Shown: positions 10,850 to 20,983 of the stretch, in pieces
Numbering within the stretch: the stretch's first letter is position 1
Layout: each line of letters opens with the position of its first letter
Source of the DNA: Trichomonas vaginalis G3
Taxonomy: Eukaryota > Parabasalia > Trichomonadida > Trichomonadidae
Reading direction: 5' to 3'
Assembly: GCF_026262505.1 (NCBI RefSeq)
Contig: NC_067207.1
Coordinates: forward strand, 23,652,082-23,716,081
DNA: 64,000 nt
The notes under the pieces: model-generated
What the model was told of the DNA's origin: nothing
Databases searched by the model: none
What the model saw: the letters and a program-made list of their open reading frames with translations, nothing else
Made by a program: the position numbers and the translations under genes

Positions 10850-12856
10850 TTAGTATACTCTATTCCATATTGGGTCTGGGCTGACTTTGTATAATCTTAG
10901 CAACCAATTAGAAGTAGTGTAAGCTTCAGTAAATTTTGTCATTTTAGAAGCTTGGTACTTGACGACACAGCCTCGAATTGTGTCATGCCCGGGCTTCGTC
11001 TTATTACCGAACGTAAATTTCTTAAAATTATTATAAGAAAATCTAACTAACATGGATTCTAACATTTTCGGTCTCATATTTGGACAAACTAAGAAAACAT
11101 CATCATTCTGATAATCAGAAAGAGAGATATTTGAAAAGAAATTTGGAAGATTCTGTAATATAAGAGGGAACTTCATAATATCGTCATTCTCATAATTGCT
11201 TGCTCCTCCAAAAGTAACTACTATATAGTCTGCATCTAAAGAACGACTTATTGTCCAGGCATTATTTTCATTTTCTGAATAAATCATTTCTATATTAGAC
11301 ATATGCGTTCTATTGTTAGTATTACCATCATTGTATGTTACGCAATTTGATAAGACTTGCATTTGGTAAGCAATATCCCAAAATGAAACAATTTTTGGCT
11401 TATTTTTGCCTTGGTGTCTGATGTATTGGTATAATTCTCTATGGTCATCACTTAATTCTACTCCTTGAGGTGTTTCAATTTGGAAATGAACGTAATTCTC
11501 TACATCTGATGCGTAATGTGTACAATTATTCGATTGAAATATGCATAATAGGAATAAAAGAATCAATATAATATAATGTTTCTTCTTTTTCATAATGTTT
11601 GATAATATATTATCGAAAGATACTGCGCAAACTAAAGCCTGGAATGGTGCGAACACTAGTAATGTCCTATTCATCATTATGCTAGTGTAAAATGATACAG
11701 TTGTCAAGATAGTTATAAAAGATAATTCAATATTTTTTTCTTTCAACAAAATTATGATTCCTATTGGAAGCAAATACAAGAAAGGTCCGCAGCTTACGTA
11801 AAATAGCGACCATGCTGTCGGCTGATGCTCTTGTATGTTAATTTGCAAGTCTTTTTCCTTCGAAAAAGGAGAAATTAATCTTAAAATTCGATTTTCGAAA
11901 TTCATTTGATTAGAAAGTAAAAATGCAAAGAAACAAGCAAAAGAGAGTATAGAAACTATTACAATTAGTGAATTCCGTGTTCCTGGAGTAAGAATATAGA
12001 ATAAAACTCTCAAAATTGAATAAAATTGAATCAAAATAAACAAAAATATCAAAATAACATTTTCTGGCTTAACTATGAACTTATAATATGCTGATGGGAG
12101 ATGAGCAGCAAACAATATTGACATGATAAACCAAAAACTGTAAATAATATAAATATTAAAATTAAATTTTCTAAAAACTATCAAAAAAATGGTATGCATA
12201 CTTACGGCAGCTAATACAAATATATATCCACCCCATGTCCATGATAAAAATCCAAAAAATAACGAAGAAATTATTGTTGCTAGTAATGATTTGTATTTGA
12301 GGGCATATTGATAATAGTATATGCTAATAAATATGAGTGTAATAGAGAAACACTCGTAATCATATTCACCTAGGTTTGTTTTTGAAATAAAAACTGGTGT
12401 AAAGGTAATAAATAATGGAATTATTAGAGGAAAACGGATATTTTCGAGTAATCTACCCATTCTGTAAGAATAGATTAGTAATATGATAGATGAAAAAATT
12501 CCGAAAAGTAAACATGCATTATAGATTGTAATTTGAATGTGAAGCTTTTCTAAAAACTGTTTTGTAAGAACTGTGCATATCATAAGTCCTGGATAACTTG
12601 ATTCTCCGATAAATCTTCCTTGAGGACACCAAGACTCATTGTCAAACCATTCAAAATACGATAAAATGCCGTGTTTATCTAAGTAAGTGGCAAATCTGTA
12701 ATTGAAATGTGGATCTAATTCTTGAATAATTGCATCTGAAGTGTATTTCGGGAAAATTCGGTATAATATAGTTAAAATAATAAGCAAAATTGCTATTAGG
12801 AGGGTAATAAGTTTTATTTGGTATGATCTTTCAATCAAATTCAAACCTTCAGCCAA
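10850..12856 (-). CDS. STT3: Oligosaccharyltransferase catalytic subunit STT3
   Basis: The 668-residue multi-pass ER protein transfers the lipid-linked oligosaccharide to Asn in N-glycosylation. The first luminal loop has ELDPHFNYR (about 46-54), matching the catalytic EFDPWFNYR motif. The second acidic motif is in LGEYDYECFSI (about 162). TWGGYIF (about 207) and EHQPTAW (about 343) are the usual STT3 blocks. The C-terminal WWDYG signature is present but altered, reading FWDIAYQ at about 492-498, followed by a recognisable NDGNTNNRTH and DADYIVVTFGG. The frame opens at TTG 12856 with a stop just upstream and no in-frame ATG until about residue 92, which is too late because the catalytic loop would be lost. 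An Inr lies about 30 bases upstream. A base error at the start codon or a non-AUG start are the options. Confidence 0.9.
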   Translation of the reverse strand: MAEGLNLIERSYQIKLITLLIAILLIILTILYRIFPKYTSDAIIQELDPHFNYRFATYLDKHGILSYFEWFDNESWCPQGRFIGESSYPGLMICTVLTKQFLEKLHIQITIYNACLLFGIFSSIILLIYSYRMGRLLENIRFPLIIPLFITFTPVFISKTNLGEYDYECFSITLIFISIYYYQYALKYKSLLATIISSLFFGFLSWTWGGYIFVLAAVSMHTIFLIVFRKFNFNIYIIYSFWFIMSILFAAHLPSAYYKFIVKPENVILIFLFILIQFYSILRVLFYILTPGTRNSLIVIVSILSFACFFAFLLSNQMNFENRILRLISPFSKEKDLQINIQEHQPTAWSLFYVSCGPFLYLLPIGIIILLKEKNIELSFITILTTVSFYTSIMMNRTLLVFAPFQALVCAVSFDNILSNIMKKKKHYIILILLFLLCIFQSNNCTHYASDVENYVHFQIETPQGVELSDDHRELYQYIRHQGKNKPKIVSFWDIAYQMQVLSNCVTYNDGNTNNRTHMSNIEMIYSENENNAWTISRSLDADYIVVTFGGASNYENDDIMKFPLILQNLPNFFSNISLSDYQNDDVFLVCPNMRPKMLESMLVRFSYNNFKKFTFGNKTKPGHDTIRGCVVKYQASKMTKFTEAYTTSNWLLRLYKVSPDPIWNRVY

Positions 12857-12879
12857 ATCTTATTTAATTATTTGAAGAT

Positions 12880-12887
12880 AAAAGTGA
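12880..12887 (-). promoter_or_regulatory. Inr-like core promoter TCACTTTT of STT3
   Basis: TCACTTTT lies about 30 bases before the first sense codons of STT3. It implies that the protein starts close to 12856 even though no ATG is visible there. Confidence 0.45.
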
Positions 12888-13036
12888 CTTTATTGAGAGA
12901 GAATTGTTATATTCATAGAAAAATGATAAAAATTAATGAAATTGATAGTAAAATTTTGGAATATTAAATTTTGAAAGAAAAATATTTTAAAAAAAGTATT
13001 GTATCAATTGCTATATCTAAATTATATATGAATTCT

Positions 13037-14761
13037 TTACTTTTGTCCTTCAGGATTATATGTTTGTCTCATTCTCATGAATTCATTAAACATTTGCTCA
13101 TTAATAGGCATTTGCTGTTGCATTGGCTGCATTGGTGGTTGCATTGGCTGCATTGGTGGTTGCATTGGCTGTGTTGGGTTCATCATTGGTGGTCTCATCT
13201 GCTGCATTTTGAAGAAATCAGTGTACATCTGCTGTTGTTGGCGCCAGAAGCAGTAATTCATGAACTCGTTGTACATTGCCTGTGATTGATTCATTTGTTG
13301 CTGCTGTGGAGCTGGTTGTGGTGCTGGTTGAGCAGATGTAGTTGTTTGTGGGGATGTAAAGCTGTCAACGTGCTTGGCCTGTTCTGATTGTGTCTCCTTC
13401 TCAGAATTTTCCTTGAAGCGCTGCTCAGAATTGCATGTTGAGAGCATTAAATTGTTATGTTGCTTCTGGTGCTGAACTGGGCCAGCGAATGTGCCAAAGA
13501 GATTGTACTTTGGTGTGTATTCCTTGACAGCGATTGGGAGCTTGAGAATTGTTTCTGGGCCGTTGGATCTTGGTCCTGGGAAATTCAACTTCGGATTCTT
13601 TCCGTGTTTGTAAACTGGCTCGGCGATCTTTTCTTGTGGCTTTTCCTGTTGTACTGGAGCTTGTTCTTGTTGCTTTGGTGGCTGATATTGGGCGAAATGC
13701 TTCTGTGGAGCTGGTTCTGGGACAGGAGCCTTTGGAGAGAGGACAGAATCGAAGCCGATGCCTTGGACTGGCTTTGTTTCCTGTGTCTGTGGCTTGATTT
13801 CTGGTTGTGGAGTTTGAACAGGTGGCTGAGCTGGAGTAGAAGGCTTTGATGGGTGCCATTCATCGAAGTTAAGGGTGCGCTTGTTCTGTTTGGCTGGTTC
13901 TGGTTGTTTTGTATTATCCTTTGGAGATTCGACCTTTTCTGGGACAATTTCTTGTTTGGCGGCCTTGGCAGGAGCTGGCTTGGCTTCCTCCTTTGGAGCT
14001 TCCTTTGTTTCTTGCTTCTGTTCGGCATTTTGCTTTTGTTGCTCCTTCTTGTTCTCTTTCTTTGTATTTTCCTTCTGCTCGTTCTTCTGGTTCTCCTTTT
14101 GCTCCTTTCTCTTCTGTGGAGCTGGCTCTGAAACTGGATTTTGCTTGGAATTTGACTTCTTCTCCTTTGGAGCTGGTTTCTCCTTCTTTTCTGGCTGCTG
14201 CTTCTCTTCTACTGGCTTCTGCTCTGGCTTTGGTTCGACCTTCTCTGGCTCGGCTGGTGGAGCTTGCTTCTTTTCTGGAACTGGAAGTGGTGTAGTTTGA
14301 AGAAGAACTTCGCCATCTGTCTTGAGTTCTCCCCATCCAACAGATGGAACGTTTACGAATGACGGTTTTTGCTTTGATTTAACTGCACCAGTAGCAAAAT
14401 TGATTTTCTCGATTTTCAAATCAGTTTTTTCTGGTTTCTGAGTAACAATCTTGTTTTCTTTGTTCTCTGGCTTTTCCTCCTTCTTTTCTGGCTGACCATC
14501 CTTTTTTTCTGTGTTATTCTTCTGTCCGTTGTTCTTTGGCTTTGGACGAGATTCTTTTGGGCCAGAATTTCCGTATTTTGAATTTCCTTGTTGTGGCTTG
14601 CTTTTTTCATTGGATTTCCAGCTTGTAGCTGGGTCATCGTTAATAACCATCATTTGTAGCTTCTCGTAATCATAGTTAATTTCTTCGTATAATGTCTGGA
14701 GCAAAAACAAGTCCTTGTTGTATGATTTAGCGAGGTTTTCAATATCCTGCTTGTGATCCAT
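13037..14761 (-). CDS. Pro/Gln/Lys/Glu-rich low-complexity protein with folded N-terminus
   Basis: The protein has 574 residues. About the first 50 (MDHKQDIENLAKSYNKDLFL and on to about NDDPATSW) look like a small helical domain, perhaps UBA/CUE-like. The middle, about 60-400, is an extended charged and proline-rich region full of KPEQ, EKKE and PAPQ words. A short conserved-looking island reads VPSVGWGEL. The C-terminus has a four-residue-based repeat (MQPP/MQPM) and Gln/Met-rich sequence. The base composition is GC-richer than its neighbours because of this amino-acid usage. It looks like a largely disordered RNA-associated or scaffold protein; that is inference. An Inr before the ATG supports the start. 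Long frames on the other strand here are composition artefacts. Confidence 0.8.
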   Translation of the reverse strand: MDHKQDIENLAKSYNKDLFLLQTLYEEINYDYEKLQMMVINDDPATSWKSNEKSKPQQGNSKYGNSGPKESRPKPKNNGQKNNTEKKDGQPEKKEEKPENKENKIVTQKPEKTDLKIEKINFATGAVKSKQKPSFVNVPSVGWGELKTDGEVLLQTTPLPVPEKKQAPPAEPEKVEPKPEQKPVEEKQQPEKKEKPAPKEKKSNSKQNPVSEPAPQKRKEQKENQKNEQKENTKKENKKEQQKQNAEQKQETKEAPKEEAKPAPAKAAKQEIVPEKVESPKDNTKQPEPAKQNKRTLNFDEWHPSKPSTPAQPPVQTPQPEIKPQTQETKPVQGIGFDSVLSPKAPVPEPAPQKHFAQYQPPKQQEQAPVQQEKPQEKIAEPVYKHGKNPKLNFPGPRSNGPETILKLPIAVKEYTPKYNLFGTFAGPVQHQKQHNNLMLSTCNSEQRFKENSEKETQSEQAKHVDSFTSPQTTTSAQPAPQPAPQQQQMNQSQAMYNEFMNYCFWRQQQQMYTDFFKMQQMRPPMMNPTQPMQPPMQPMQPPMQPMQQQMPINEQMFNEFMRMRQTYNPEGQK

Positions 14762-14765
14762 TTTG

Positions 14766-14773
14766 AAAAGTGA
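14766..14773 (-). promoter_or_regulatory. Inr-like core promoter TCACTTTT
   Basis: It sits about 5-12 bases before ATG 14761. It is the same octamer as before STT3 and before the gene at 18343. Confidence 0.6.
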
Positions 14774-15463
14774 TCTGTTTTTATATAGCCAAATTCACTT
14801 TTTGTCTAAAAATTTTCAATGTTCAAAATAACGATGTAACCATAATCTCTATCATATGTCTTGCTAAATTTCCAATTACAAGACAGGATGACAACCTTAA
14901 TTTTTTACATCTCAAAAAAATATGGCCAATTTTACTGATTTTTGCTATTCTTTGTTATTGTTATGGATAGGCATTGAATATTTTAAATTGTTTGGTCGAT
15001 ATCGAAGAAATAATAAACTCCCAATCAAATTTGAATAGTTTACAATTCCGATTTATGCCATTCTTGCTATGCTTTCAAGAATGTTTAAAATTGAGAGCAT
15101 CACTGCAAATCGATCTGCAACAAATAGATAATAACCACACTGACACACATATTGGAGCAGAATGAAAATTAATCGATTTTTAAGGTAATTTATTTTTGAG
15201 ATGACCTTCATATTTAGGGGGCTTTAGGCATCTAGATCTTGCAATCTGAAGATCCTAAGAGGAAACTGCCTATGACAATATACACTAACATACACTGGAA
15301 CATATAACACTATATTTTAATTGAATGAAGACTTTAATGTATCCTTGGAAAATTGACTTTTATTACTAGCGAAATTTATGCCTTGAAATCCTAAACAATT
15401 AATCACATTATTCGTTAAATAATAGAATTATTTATATAAAAAACAAAAAAATAACAATAATAA
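14774..15463. other. AT-rich intergenic region
   Basis: Two short plus-strand frames (about 14770-14970 and 14974-15165) have no start signal and no protein-like composition. I see no gene here. Confidence 0.5.
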
Positions 15464-17866
15464 TTAAGAAAGAGGCATATTCTTGACAACAACTTTCTGT
15501 CTAGCTCTTTCTCTGAAGAAATGTCTGAACCATGCAGTGATGTTAGCAGATATTTCTTGTTCTTCTGCATTTGGAATATCTTCCGCAACCTTATCACCAG
15601 TAGCTTTAAACGCTGCGAAAGCTTTCCTTGTCAAAGTCAATTGTTGTTTCTTCTTCAACAACATAATGACTGTTCGTGTTGCAATCTGTTCTTGTACATA
15701 AGAAGCGTATGCTCTGATGAAATCTCTGAGCATTCTTCTCTGCATGAGCATCATTCTCACGTTGACGTGATGAACTCTTTCTCTTGCAACTTTTCTCTGT
15801 ATCGAAACCAATGGCAAATCTTTGAACATTTGCTCAACTTCCTTCAATGGCCTTGGAGGTCTGACAGGAAGGACTTCTACCCAGTTGAAGTACGGATACA
15901 ACTGCATGATCTGTGTGCGTCTTCTAATTGATGACATGATGCCATTCGATCTGTTTGCGTTCACCTTTTCGATGAAAGAACGCCACAAATTCCAACCAAA
16001 CATTTGATGGTAAATTTTGACACATGTTGTTGCTTGTTTGAGGCTCTTTCTAGCTCTGACTGTTGACGCGAGAAGGTTCTTTATGTGTTTCTTCTCGTAG
16101 AAGTATCCAACAGCCTTTTCAACAATTGGATTTGAAAGAACACGGAACGCAAGGCAGAATTCATGAGCAACAACTTGGTTGTCGTAACTTCGGACAGCTC
16201 TTCCGAGATGGAACAAGAAACCTTCGGCCAACTGCATTCTGATTTCTCTTGTTTTCTTCTCCACTTCGTCCGCTTGTTTGAAACTGTCGACAAGACTGAG
16301 TTCTTCCTGTCGAACAAAGTATTTGTTCGTTGTTGATGCGATTTCACCACGAAGCTGAGTTCTCCTGATAACAGCTTCTTTGTGGTTCTGGCTGAGACGA
16401 TCGAATTGGCTCAATTTTGCATTCAAAATGTTTCTGTCGTGAACAAGTTGAATCATCACTGTTTTCTCAACTCTTTCGCTTGTATCACGTTCCTTTTGCG
16501 TGTTCTTCTGAAGAGAAATCTTAGAAACACGTCTGACTTCAGATAAAACACGATGATGGAAGTGATCTTTGTAAAGTTCAAACCATTGATGAAAAGTGAC
16601 ACGTCTAATTATATCATGGACCATTCCTGACTGTTGTTTGTCCTTCTTGTGCTGTTCGACTTGCGCTTTCCAGGCTTTTATGATTGGGGGTGAGCGCTTG
16701 ATGAAATTGTGGTGGAGAGCTTTAACATTCAGAGCTCTTTTTTGGGTATAATAAGGATTTACTTCCGTAAACGGTCCGTCGGGCTTGAATCTGTAGAATT
16801 TCTTGATTTCACGCTGTACTATGCGCTTGCTGTATGTAACTTCTTTGAATAATCTGAAAAATGTTTTTTGTAAATTTTGATTTCGAATTTCAAGGTATTG
16901 TGCTGCAATATGAGCATGTTTGATGGCTTTCTTGCCTTTGGTCTTCCAGATTTGCCAGCTTTTCGTTGTCATTTGGTTATGAATATATTCTTCGAGTTTT
17001 GCACGGCATCTTCTGAGAACGAGTTGCTTTTGGACATAGTCATTCCAATGCCTGATGTAATGTAGAAGTAAACGTGAGTTATCGACGTCTGTAATGAAAA
17101 CAGATTTTGCTCTCGCGTTTATGTTGTAACAAGCCCAACATCTCAGGACATAGAAATACATTCTGAGACGTATAAGCTTTTTCTGTTGTAATTTTGCTTC
17201 AATTTCTTCAATTGTCCTTTGTTTCTTGATATGATCATCTTTTTGTTCGACAGGTTGAGGCGGTGTTGGAGGAGCTTCCTCCTCTTCTTCCTCTTGAAAC
17301 ATTGGAAGCTTCATTGAACTCTTAAGACCAAAAGAACTCTTAGTTGTTGGAACTTGATCCAAAGTATCATCAGTATATAGTGAAACTGGTAAGTCAGGAA
17401 GCGGTTTCTTTTTGATTGTAGGCTTTTTCATCGATTTCTTCTTTTGTGATAATAATAAAAGATCATATTTTGGTGGAACTCCTGGTGGAAGAACTTGAAC
17501 AAGTAAATCGTTTGGTAAAGTTAATGCATCGAGTTGTTCTATTGTAACTTCTGATGGTTTGAATTCCTCACCAAGTCTTGATGGGTATAAATTTGCTAAT
17601 AATTTTTCCGGATCGTTTACGTTCTTTGGAGTATTTCTGTCTGGTTTAGGTTCATTACTTTCTTCTTCTTTAGGTATTTCGACATAATCTGATATTTTTG
17701 GACCTACTAAGAGTCGATATGCTTTTGATGTCATCGCATCCCACTCAGGAGGAACCAAAATATTTCGAGCTTTTGATTTTTTTCTTACAACTGGATTGAT
17801 CTGTGATAGAATACCCCTATTCGTTATTAACTGGGACTTAGCACCAGAACGAGGGGAATTCGACAT
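15464..17866 (-). CDS. Sfi1-like Trp-repeat coiled-coil protein, putative basal-body component
   Basis: The protein has 800 residues. About residues 1-230 are a basic, Pro-rich, probably disordered head with an acidic EEEEEE patch. From about 230 to the end it is a long helical region. Its regularly spaced aromatic words, such as LRCWACYN, RHWNDYV, KSWQIWK, IIKAWKAQV, FHQWFELY and WNLWRSFI, resemble the spaced Trp/aromatic repeats of Sfi1-type centrin-binding proteins. These would suit the large trichomonad basal-body and axostyle apparatus. The Sfi1 assignment is an inference from the repeat style. No Inr is obvious upstream. The first 29 bases of this gene are repeated at 35391, where the low-quality block begins. 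Confidence 0.75.
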   Translation of the reverse strand: MSNSPRSGAKSQLITNRGILSQINPVVRKKSKARNILVPPEWDAMTSKAYRLLVGPKISDYVEIPKEEESNEPKPDRNTPKNVNDPEKLLANLYPSRLGEEFKPSEVTIEQLDALTLPNDLLVQVLPPGVPPKYDLLLLSQKKKSMKKPTIKKKPLPDLPVSLYTDDTLDQVPTTKSSFGLKSSMKLPMFQEEEEEEAPPTPPQPVEQKDDHIKKQRTIEEIEAKLQQKKLIRLRMYFYVLRCWACYNINARAKSVFITDVDNSRLLLHYIRHWNDYVQKQLVLRRCRAKLEEYIHNQMTTKSWQIWKTKGKKAIKHAHIAAQYLEIRNQNLQKTFFRLFKEVTYSKRIVQREIKKFYRFKPDGPFTEVNPYYTQKRALNVKALHHNFIKRSPPIIKAWKAQVEQHKKDKQQSGMVHDIIRRVTFHQWFELYKDHFHHRVLSEVRRVSKISLQKNTQKERDTSERVEKTVMIQLVHDRNILNAKLSQFDRLSQNHKEAVIRRTQLRGEIASTTNKYFVRQEELSLVDSFKQADEVEKKTREIRMQLAEGFLFHLGRAVRSYDNQVVAHEFCLAFRVLSNPIVEKAVGYFYEKKHIKNLLASTVRARKSLKQATTCVKIYHQMFGWNLWRSFIEKVNANRSNGIMSSIRRRTQIMQLYPYFNWVEVLPVRPPRPLKEVEQMFKDLPLVSIQRKVARERVHHVNVRMMLMQRRMLRDFIRAYASYVQEQIATRTVIMLLKKKQQLTLTRKAFAAFKATGDKVAEDIPNAEEQEISANITAWFRHFFRERARQKVVVKNMPLS

Positions 17867-18322
17867 ATAACGTTCAATTGTAAACTTCTCAAATTTATAT
17901 TTAAAAATAAATATCCGATTTGGATAAGAAATAAAATAACATGAGCAAACAATGAATTGTGAAACTCAAATGAGCATCGCAAAGAATACATGTAATCTTT
18001 TGAAGATTTATTCATATATGTACAAGGACTTAGTTTAGAGGAGGTCTGAATTTGAGTGTAATCAAAGTTTTCTACTGCTCCATCCAATTTTATAATTTGA
18101 TACTCCGAACCCTTGCATAGATAATGTCAAATGCAGCGTCCTAATGTGTGATATCCTTTGTAATGTGGATATCAATTGTCACAAAACAATGTTAAAAATT
18201 GATTGATTGATGCTGGACCAATATGTTCCAAGATATTTGAAAACTGAGAGATTCTTCAATGAGTTGTTCCATGTTGAGAGGTAGTTTATTTCTATTATAA
18301 AAAAAATCAAATTTGCTCGTTG
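17867..18322. other. Short intergenic region, divergent promoters
   Basis: It lies between the 800-residue gene (minus) and the unknown gene at 18343 (plus). No gene is supported. The same DNA recurs in ragged form from 35420. Confidence 0.6.
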
Positions 18323-18330
18323 TCACTTTT
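18323..18330 (+). promoter_or_regulatory. Inr-like core promoter TCACTTTT
   Basis: It lies about 18 bases before ATG 18343. It favours that ATG over an upstream in-frame TTG. Confidence 0.6.
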
Positions 18331-18342
18331 AAAAATTTTTAT

Positions 18343-19026
18343 ATGAGCAAATACATAGATTACAGATTAGTTCAAAATGATGTTCTCAATGATGATTTCA
18401 CTGCACGTGGCCGTATCCCTGTTAAAATCAAGCTCGGGGTTTTATCTGAAGATGTTGAAACGCTTTCAGGCTGCATGGCAGATCGATGTATTATAGTTGT
18501 TATTTATAACAAACTTGATTCATTTATCATTGTAAGAAACTACTTTGTCTCAAGAGAGAACAATCCTCATCTCCCAAAAAATCCAAAAACATTTACTCCT
18601 AGATATTATTCTGCTGCAACCGCAATTGTTACAATTAAGAATAGATTTAATTCAGTTGAAGAATTGTTAGATGCTGTTTCTGTGCAAAAAGACTTTAAAT
18701 TCGACTATTCAATTGGCAAAATCACAGTAATTCGATATTTTTTATTCGAAGATTATGATTATAAAAACTTTAAATATTTCGTTGATAGTTATGTTCAAAA
18801 CTCTGAAAAAAAAAGACTTGGTCAAGTTGCCACAAGAACTGTTTATTATTTAAGTCGTAATGATGATATTAGAAATATGATTACAGTATATAAAAGGATC
18901 GATAAGAAAGCCACAAAATATAGTTACATTCAAGCAATGTATTGCCAAAAGAGAAAAGTAAATTGGTTTTTCTATACTCATTTTCACATCCTTCCCTTAG
19001 GTCATAAGATCCAATTCTATACTTAG
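18343..19026 (+). CDS. Unknown 227-residue protein
   Basis: It begins MSKYIDYRLVQND and ends HKIQFYT. It is soluble-looking and rich in Tyr, Phe, Asn and Lys, with no signal peptide, membrane helix or familiar motif. The Inr octamer just upstream shows host-style transcription, so I treat it as a host gene or an old expansion family rather than part of the Maverick that starts about 2 kb downstream. A ragged copy lies at about 35900-36600. No function is proposed. Confidence 0.7.
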   Translation: MSKYIDYRLVQNDVLNDDFTARGRIPVKIKLGVLSEDVETLSGCMADRCIIVVIYNKLDSFIIVRNYFVSRENNPHLPKNPKTFTPRYYSAATAIVTIKNRFNSVEELLDAVSVQKDFKFDYSIGKITVIRYFLFEDYDYKNFKYFVDSYVQNSEKKRLGQVATRTVYYLSRNDDIRNMITVYKRIDKKATKYSYIQAMYCQKRKVNWFFYTHFHILPLGHKIQFYT

Positions 19027-20092
19027 ATCCTTTTTCATGATATTTATATAAGACCTAGAACTTTAAATAAGTATTAATAATGCTAACATCTAGATATCTA
19101 AAATCAAATCCTGTTTTTTTTATATATAAGTTTTTTCGAAAAATGAATGATCATTTATTAAGGCTATGCTTTTCAATAAGTTGATTGTCTTTATGTAAAA
19201 ATGTACTCACCTCATGCTTCAGAAAGGTAAAAAAAATTAGAATTTCATGCACTTAAAGATATGAGCTCTCAATTTTCGACCCCCAATATACGTTTATTTT
19301 AGTTTCGGCATATTAACATGAAGCACGAGCCAAACCCTTAAAGACGTGTCCTCTAGTTTTGCCAACTCTTTCATATATTGTAACTATTTTCAGGAAAAAA
19401 CGCAAATTCAAAATTAGAAATTCACATTTAATCGAGTATAGTATTAAATTACTATCTTTCGTACACGGACCAAGCAACAACTCAAGGTGCATGCTCATTA
19501 CAGACAAAATCCCCTCTAGTGCACTTAAATTGGGTGAGTTAGCACCAAACAAGCCATAAGTTAAAGATCTGAACTTGCTCCAGACAATGTATCACTTTAG
19601 TTATGAATGCACCAGAAATTCGTCCCAAACTCATACATTTCTACGCAAATCACGATAATAAATATACTATTTTGTACTTTTTACAATAAATCTCTCTTTG
19701 TTACACTACAAAATCAATGTGCATTTCGTTGCACCAGTTTTGAATCTTGTTAAATAATGATTTTTGTTCCTTTCATGATACAGTCCCATTTAGTAAACGG
19801 ATTATTTACAAAATAAAAATAAAAAATATATTTTTTATTTACGATTTTTTATATTTGGATTTTTAAGGCATAATTTAAAAAATATTAATATTTAATCGAT
19901 TTGATATTAAGAAAGACATTTAAAATTCATAAAAGATCCAAATAATTTCATATCCAAAGTTATTAATATTTGAAGATTTGAGGAAAGAAAAGGAGAAATA
20001 TTGCATATGAAATGTTTTCAAAAAATACATCAGAAATTGTAAAAGAATTTTAATAATTAATAAGATTTGGATGGGTTAAAATTTGTGATGAA
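19027..20092. other. AT-rich region before the minisatellite
   Basis: Short frames exist (one of 79 codons at 19313-19552 on the minus strand) but lack start context and family resemblance. From about 19780 the DNA is almost pure A/T. I see no supported gene. Confidence 0.5.
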
Positions 20093-20559
20093 ACCACCCG
20101 ATGCTAACTCACGCCACACATAGACAGAAGCATTCTATCACGCAACCACCCGATGCTAACTCACGCCACACATAGACAGAAGCATTCTATCACGCAACCA
20201 CCCGATGCTAACTCACGCCACACATAGACAGAAGCATTCTATCACGCAACCACCCGATGCTAACTCACGCCACACATAGACAGAAGCATTCTATCACGCA
20301 ACCACCCGATGCTAACTCACGCCACACATAGACAGAAGCATTCTATCACGCAACCACCCGATGCTAACTCACGCCACACATAGACAGAAGCATTCTATCA
20401 CGCAACCACCCGATGCTAACTCACGCCACACATAGACAGAAGCATTCTATCACGCAACCACCCGATGCTAACTCACGCCACACATAGACAGAAGCATTCT
20501 ATCACGCAACCACCCGATGCTAACTCACGCCACACATAGACAGAAGCATTCTATCACGA
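20093..20559. repeat. Minisatellite, nine copies of a 52-bp unit
   Basis: The unit starts ACCACCCGATGCTAACTCAC and ends TATCACGCA. Nine units follow head to tail with no visible differences; the last is cut two bases short. There are no spacers, so it is not a CRISPR array. It lies at the border between host DNA and the Maverick. A ragged version with a similar number of units is at about 37695-38172. Confidence 0.95.
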
Positions 20560-20730
20560 ATCCACCCAATTTGACATTAATTTTTATTAATCTTATTTTC
20601 ATTACTATATGCAATCAACCAATTTGACATTACTTTTTATTAATATATTTTTCATTACTATATGCAACCACCCAATTTGACATTAATATTCATAAATATA
20701 TTTATCAAACTTATATGCACCCAACGAAAG
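20560..20730. repeat. AT-rich tandem repeat, about three diverged units
   Basis: Three units of about 60 bases share CCACCCAATTTGACATTA and TTTTCATTACTATATGCA. The start resembles the 52-bp minisatellite (ACCACCC), so the two arrays may share an origin. It could be subterminal DNA of the Maverick. Confidence 0.75.
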
Positions 20731-20740
20731 TTAGTATCCC

Positions 20741-20783
20741 TAACTTGGGTACTGTGGCACTGCGTTCCACCTTACCCAAGTTA
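20741..20783. other. Strong hairpin near the presumed left end of the Maverick
   Basis: Arms TAACTTGGGTA and TACCCAAGTTA pair perfectly over 11 bp and enclose a nested GTGG/CCAC stem. A second small inverted repeat, CGGTTT/AAACCG, follows at about 20785-20807. It could be a terminal or replication structure. No match to the right end of the element was seen. Confidence 0.6.
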
Positions 20784-20881
20784 ACGGTTTGACACTTTAC
20801 AAAACCGGTAACGTATATTTTACAACACAAACACAAACACCAACTTAACCTTAAATATTTACAAAACCATCTGATACATAA

Positions 20882-20929
20882 ACGACTTCACTAACGACTT
20901 CACTAACGACTTCACTACCGTCCTCACTA
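20882..20929. repeat. 12-bp direct repeat, three exact units plus one diverged
   Basis: ACGACTTCACTA is repeated three times and then appears as CCGTCCTCACTA, about 55 bases before the first Maverick gene. A promoter or protein-binding role is possible. Confidence 0.8.
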
Positions 20930-20983
20930 AATAAAAATAACCTTATTTTTATTTTTTTAAATTTTTTATTTCATTACAAAGAC

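Noticed and set aside
13455-14336. Several long plus- and minus-strand frames inside the Pro/Gln/Lys-rich gene
   Set aside because: They arise from the repetitive codon composition of the 574-residue gene and consist of Ser/Arg or Leu/Phe low complexity without start signals.
19313-19552. 79-codon minus-strand frame
   Set aside because: No Inr, no domain-like composition, and flanked by AT-rich non-coding DNA; likely chance.
20093-20559. CRISPR-like array of regular repeats
   Set aside because: Units follow directly with no unique spacers and there are no cas genes; it is a minisatellite in a eukaryote.
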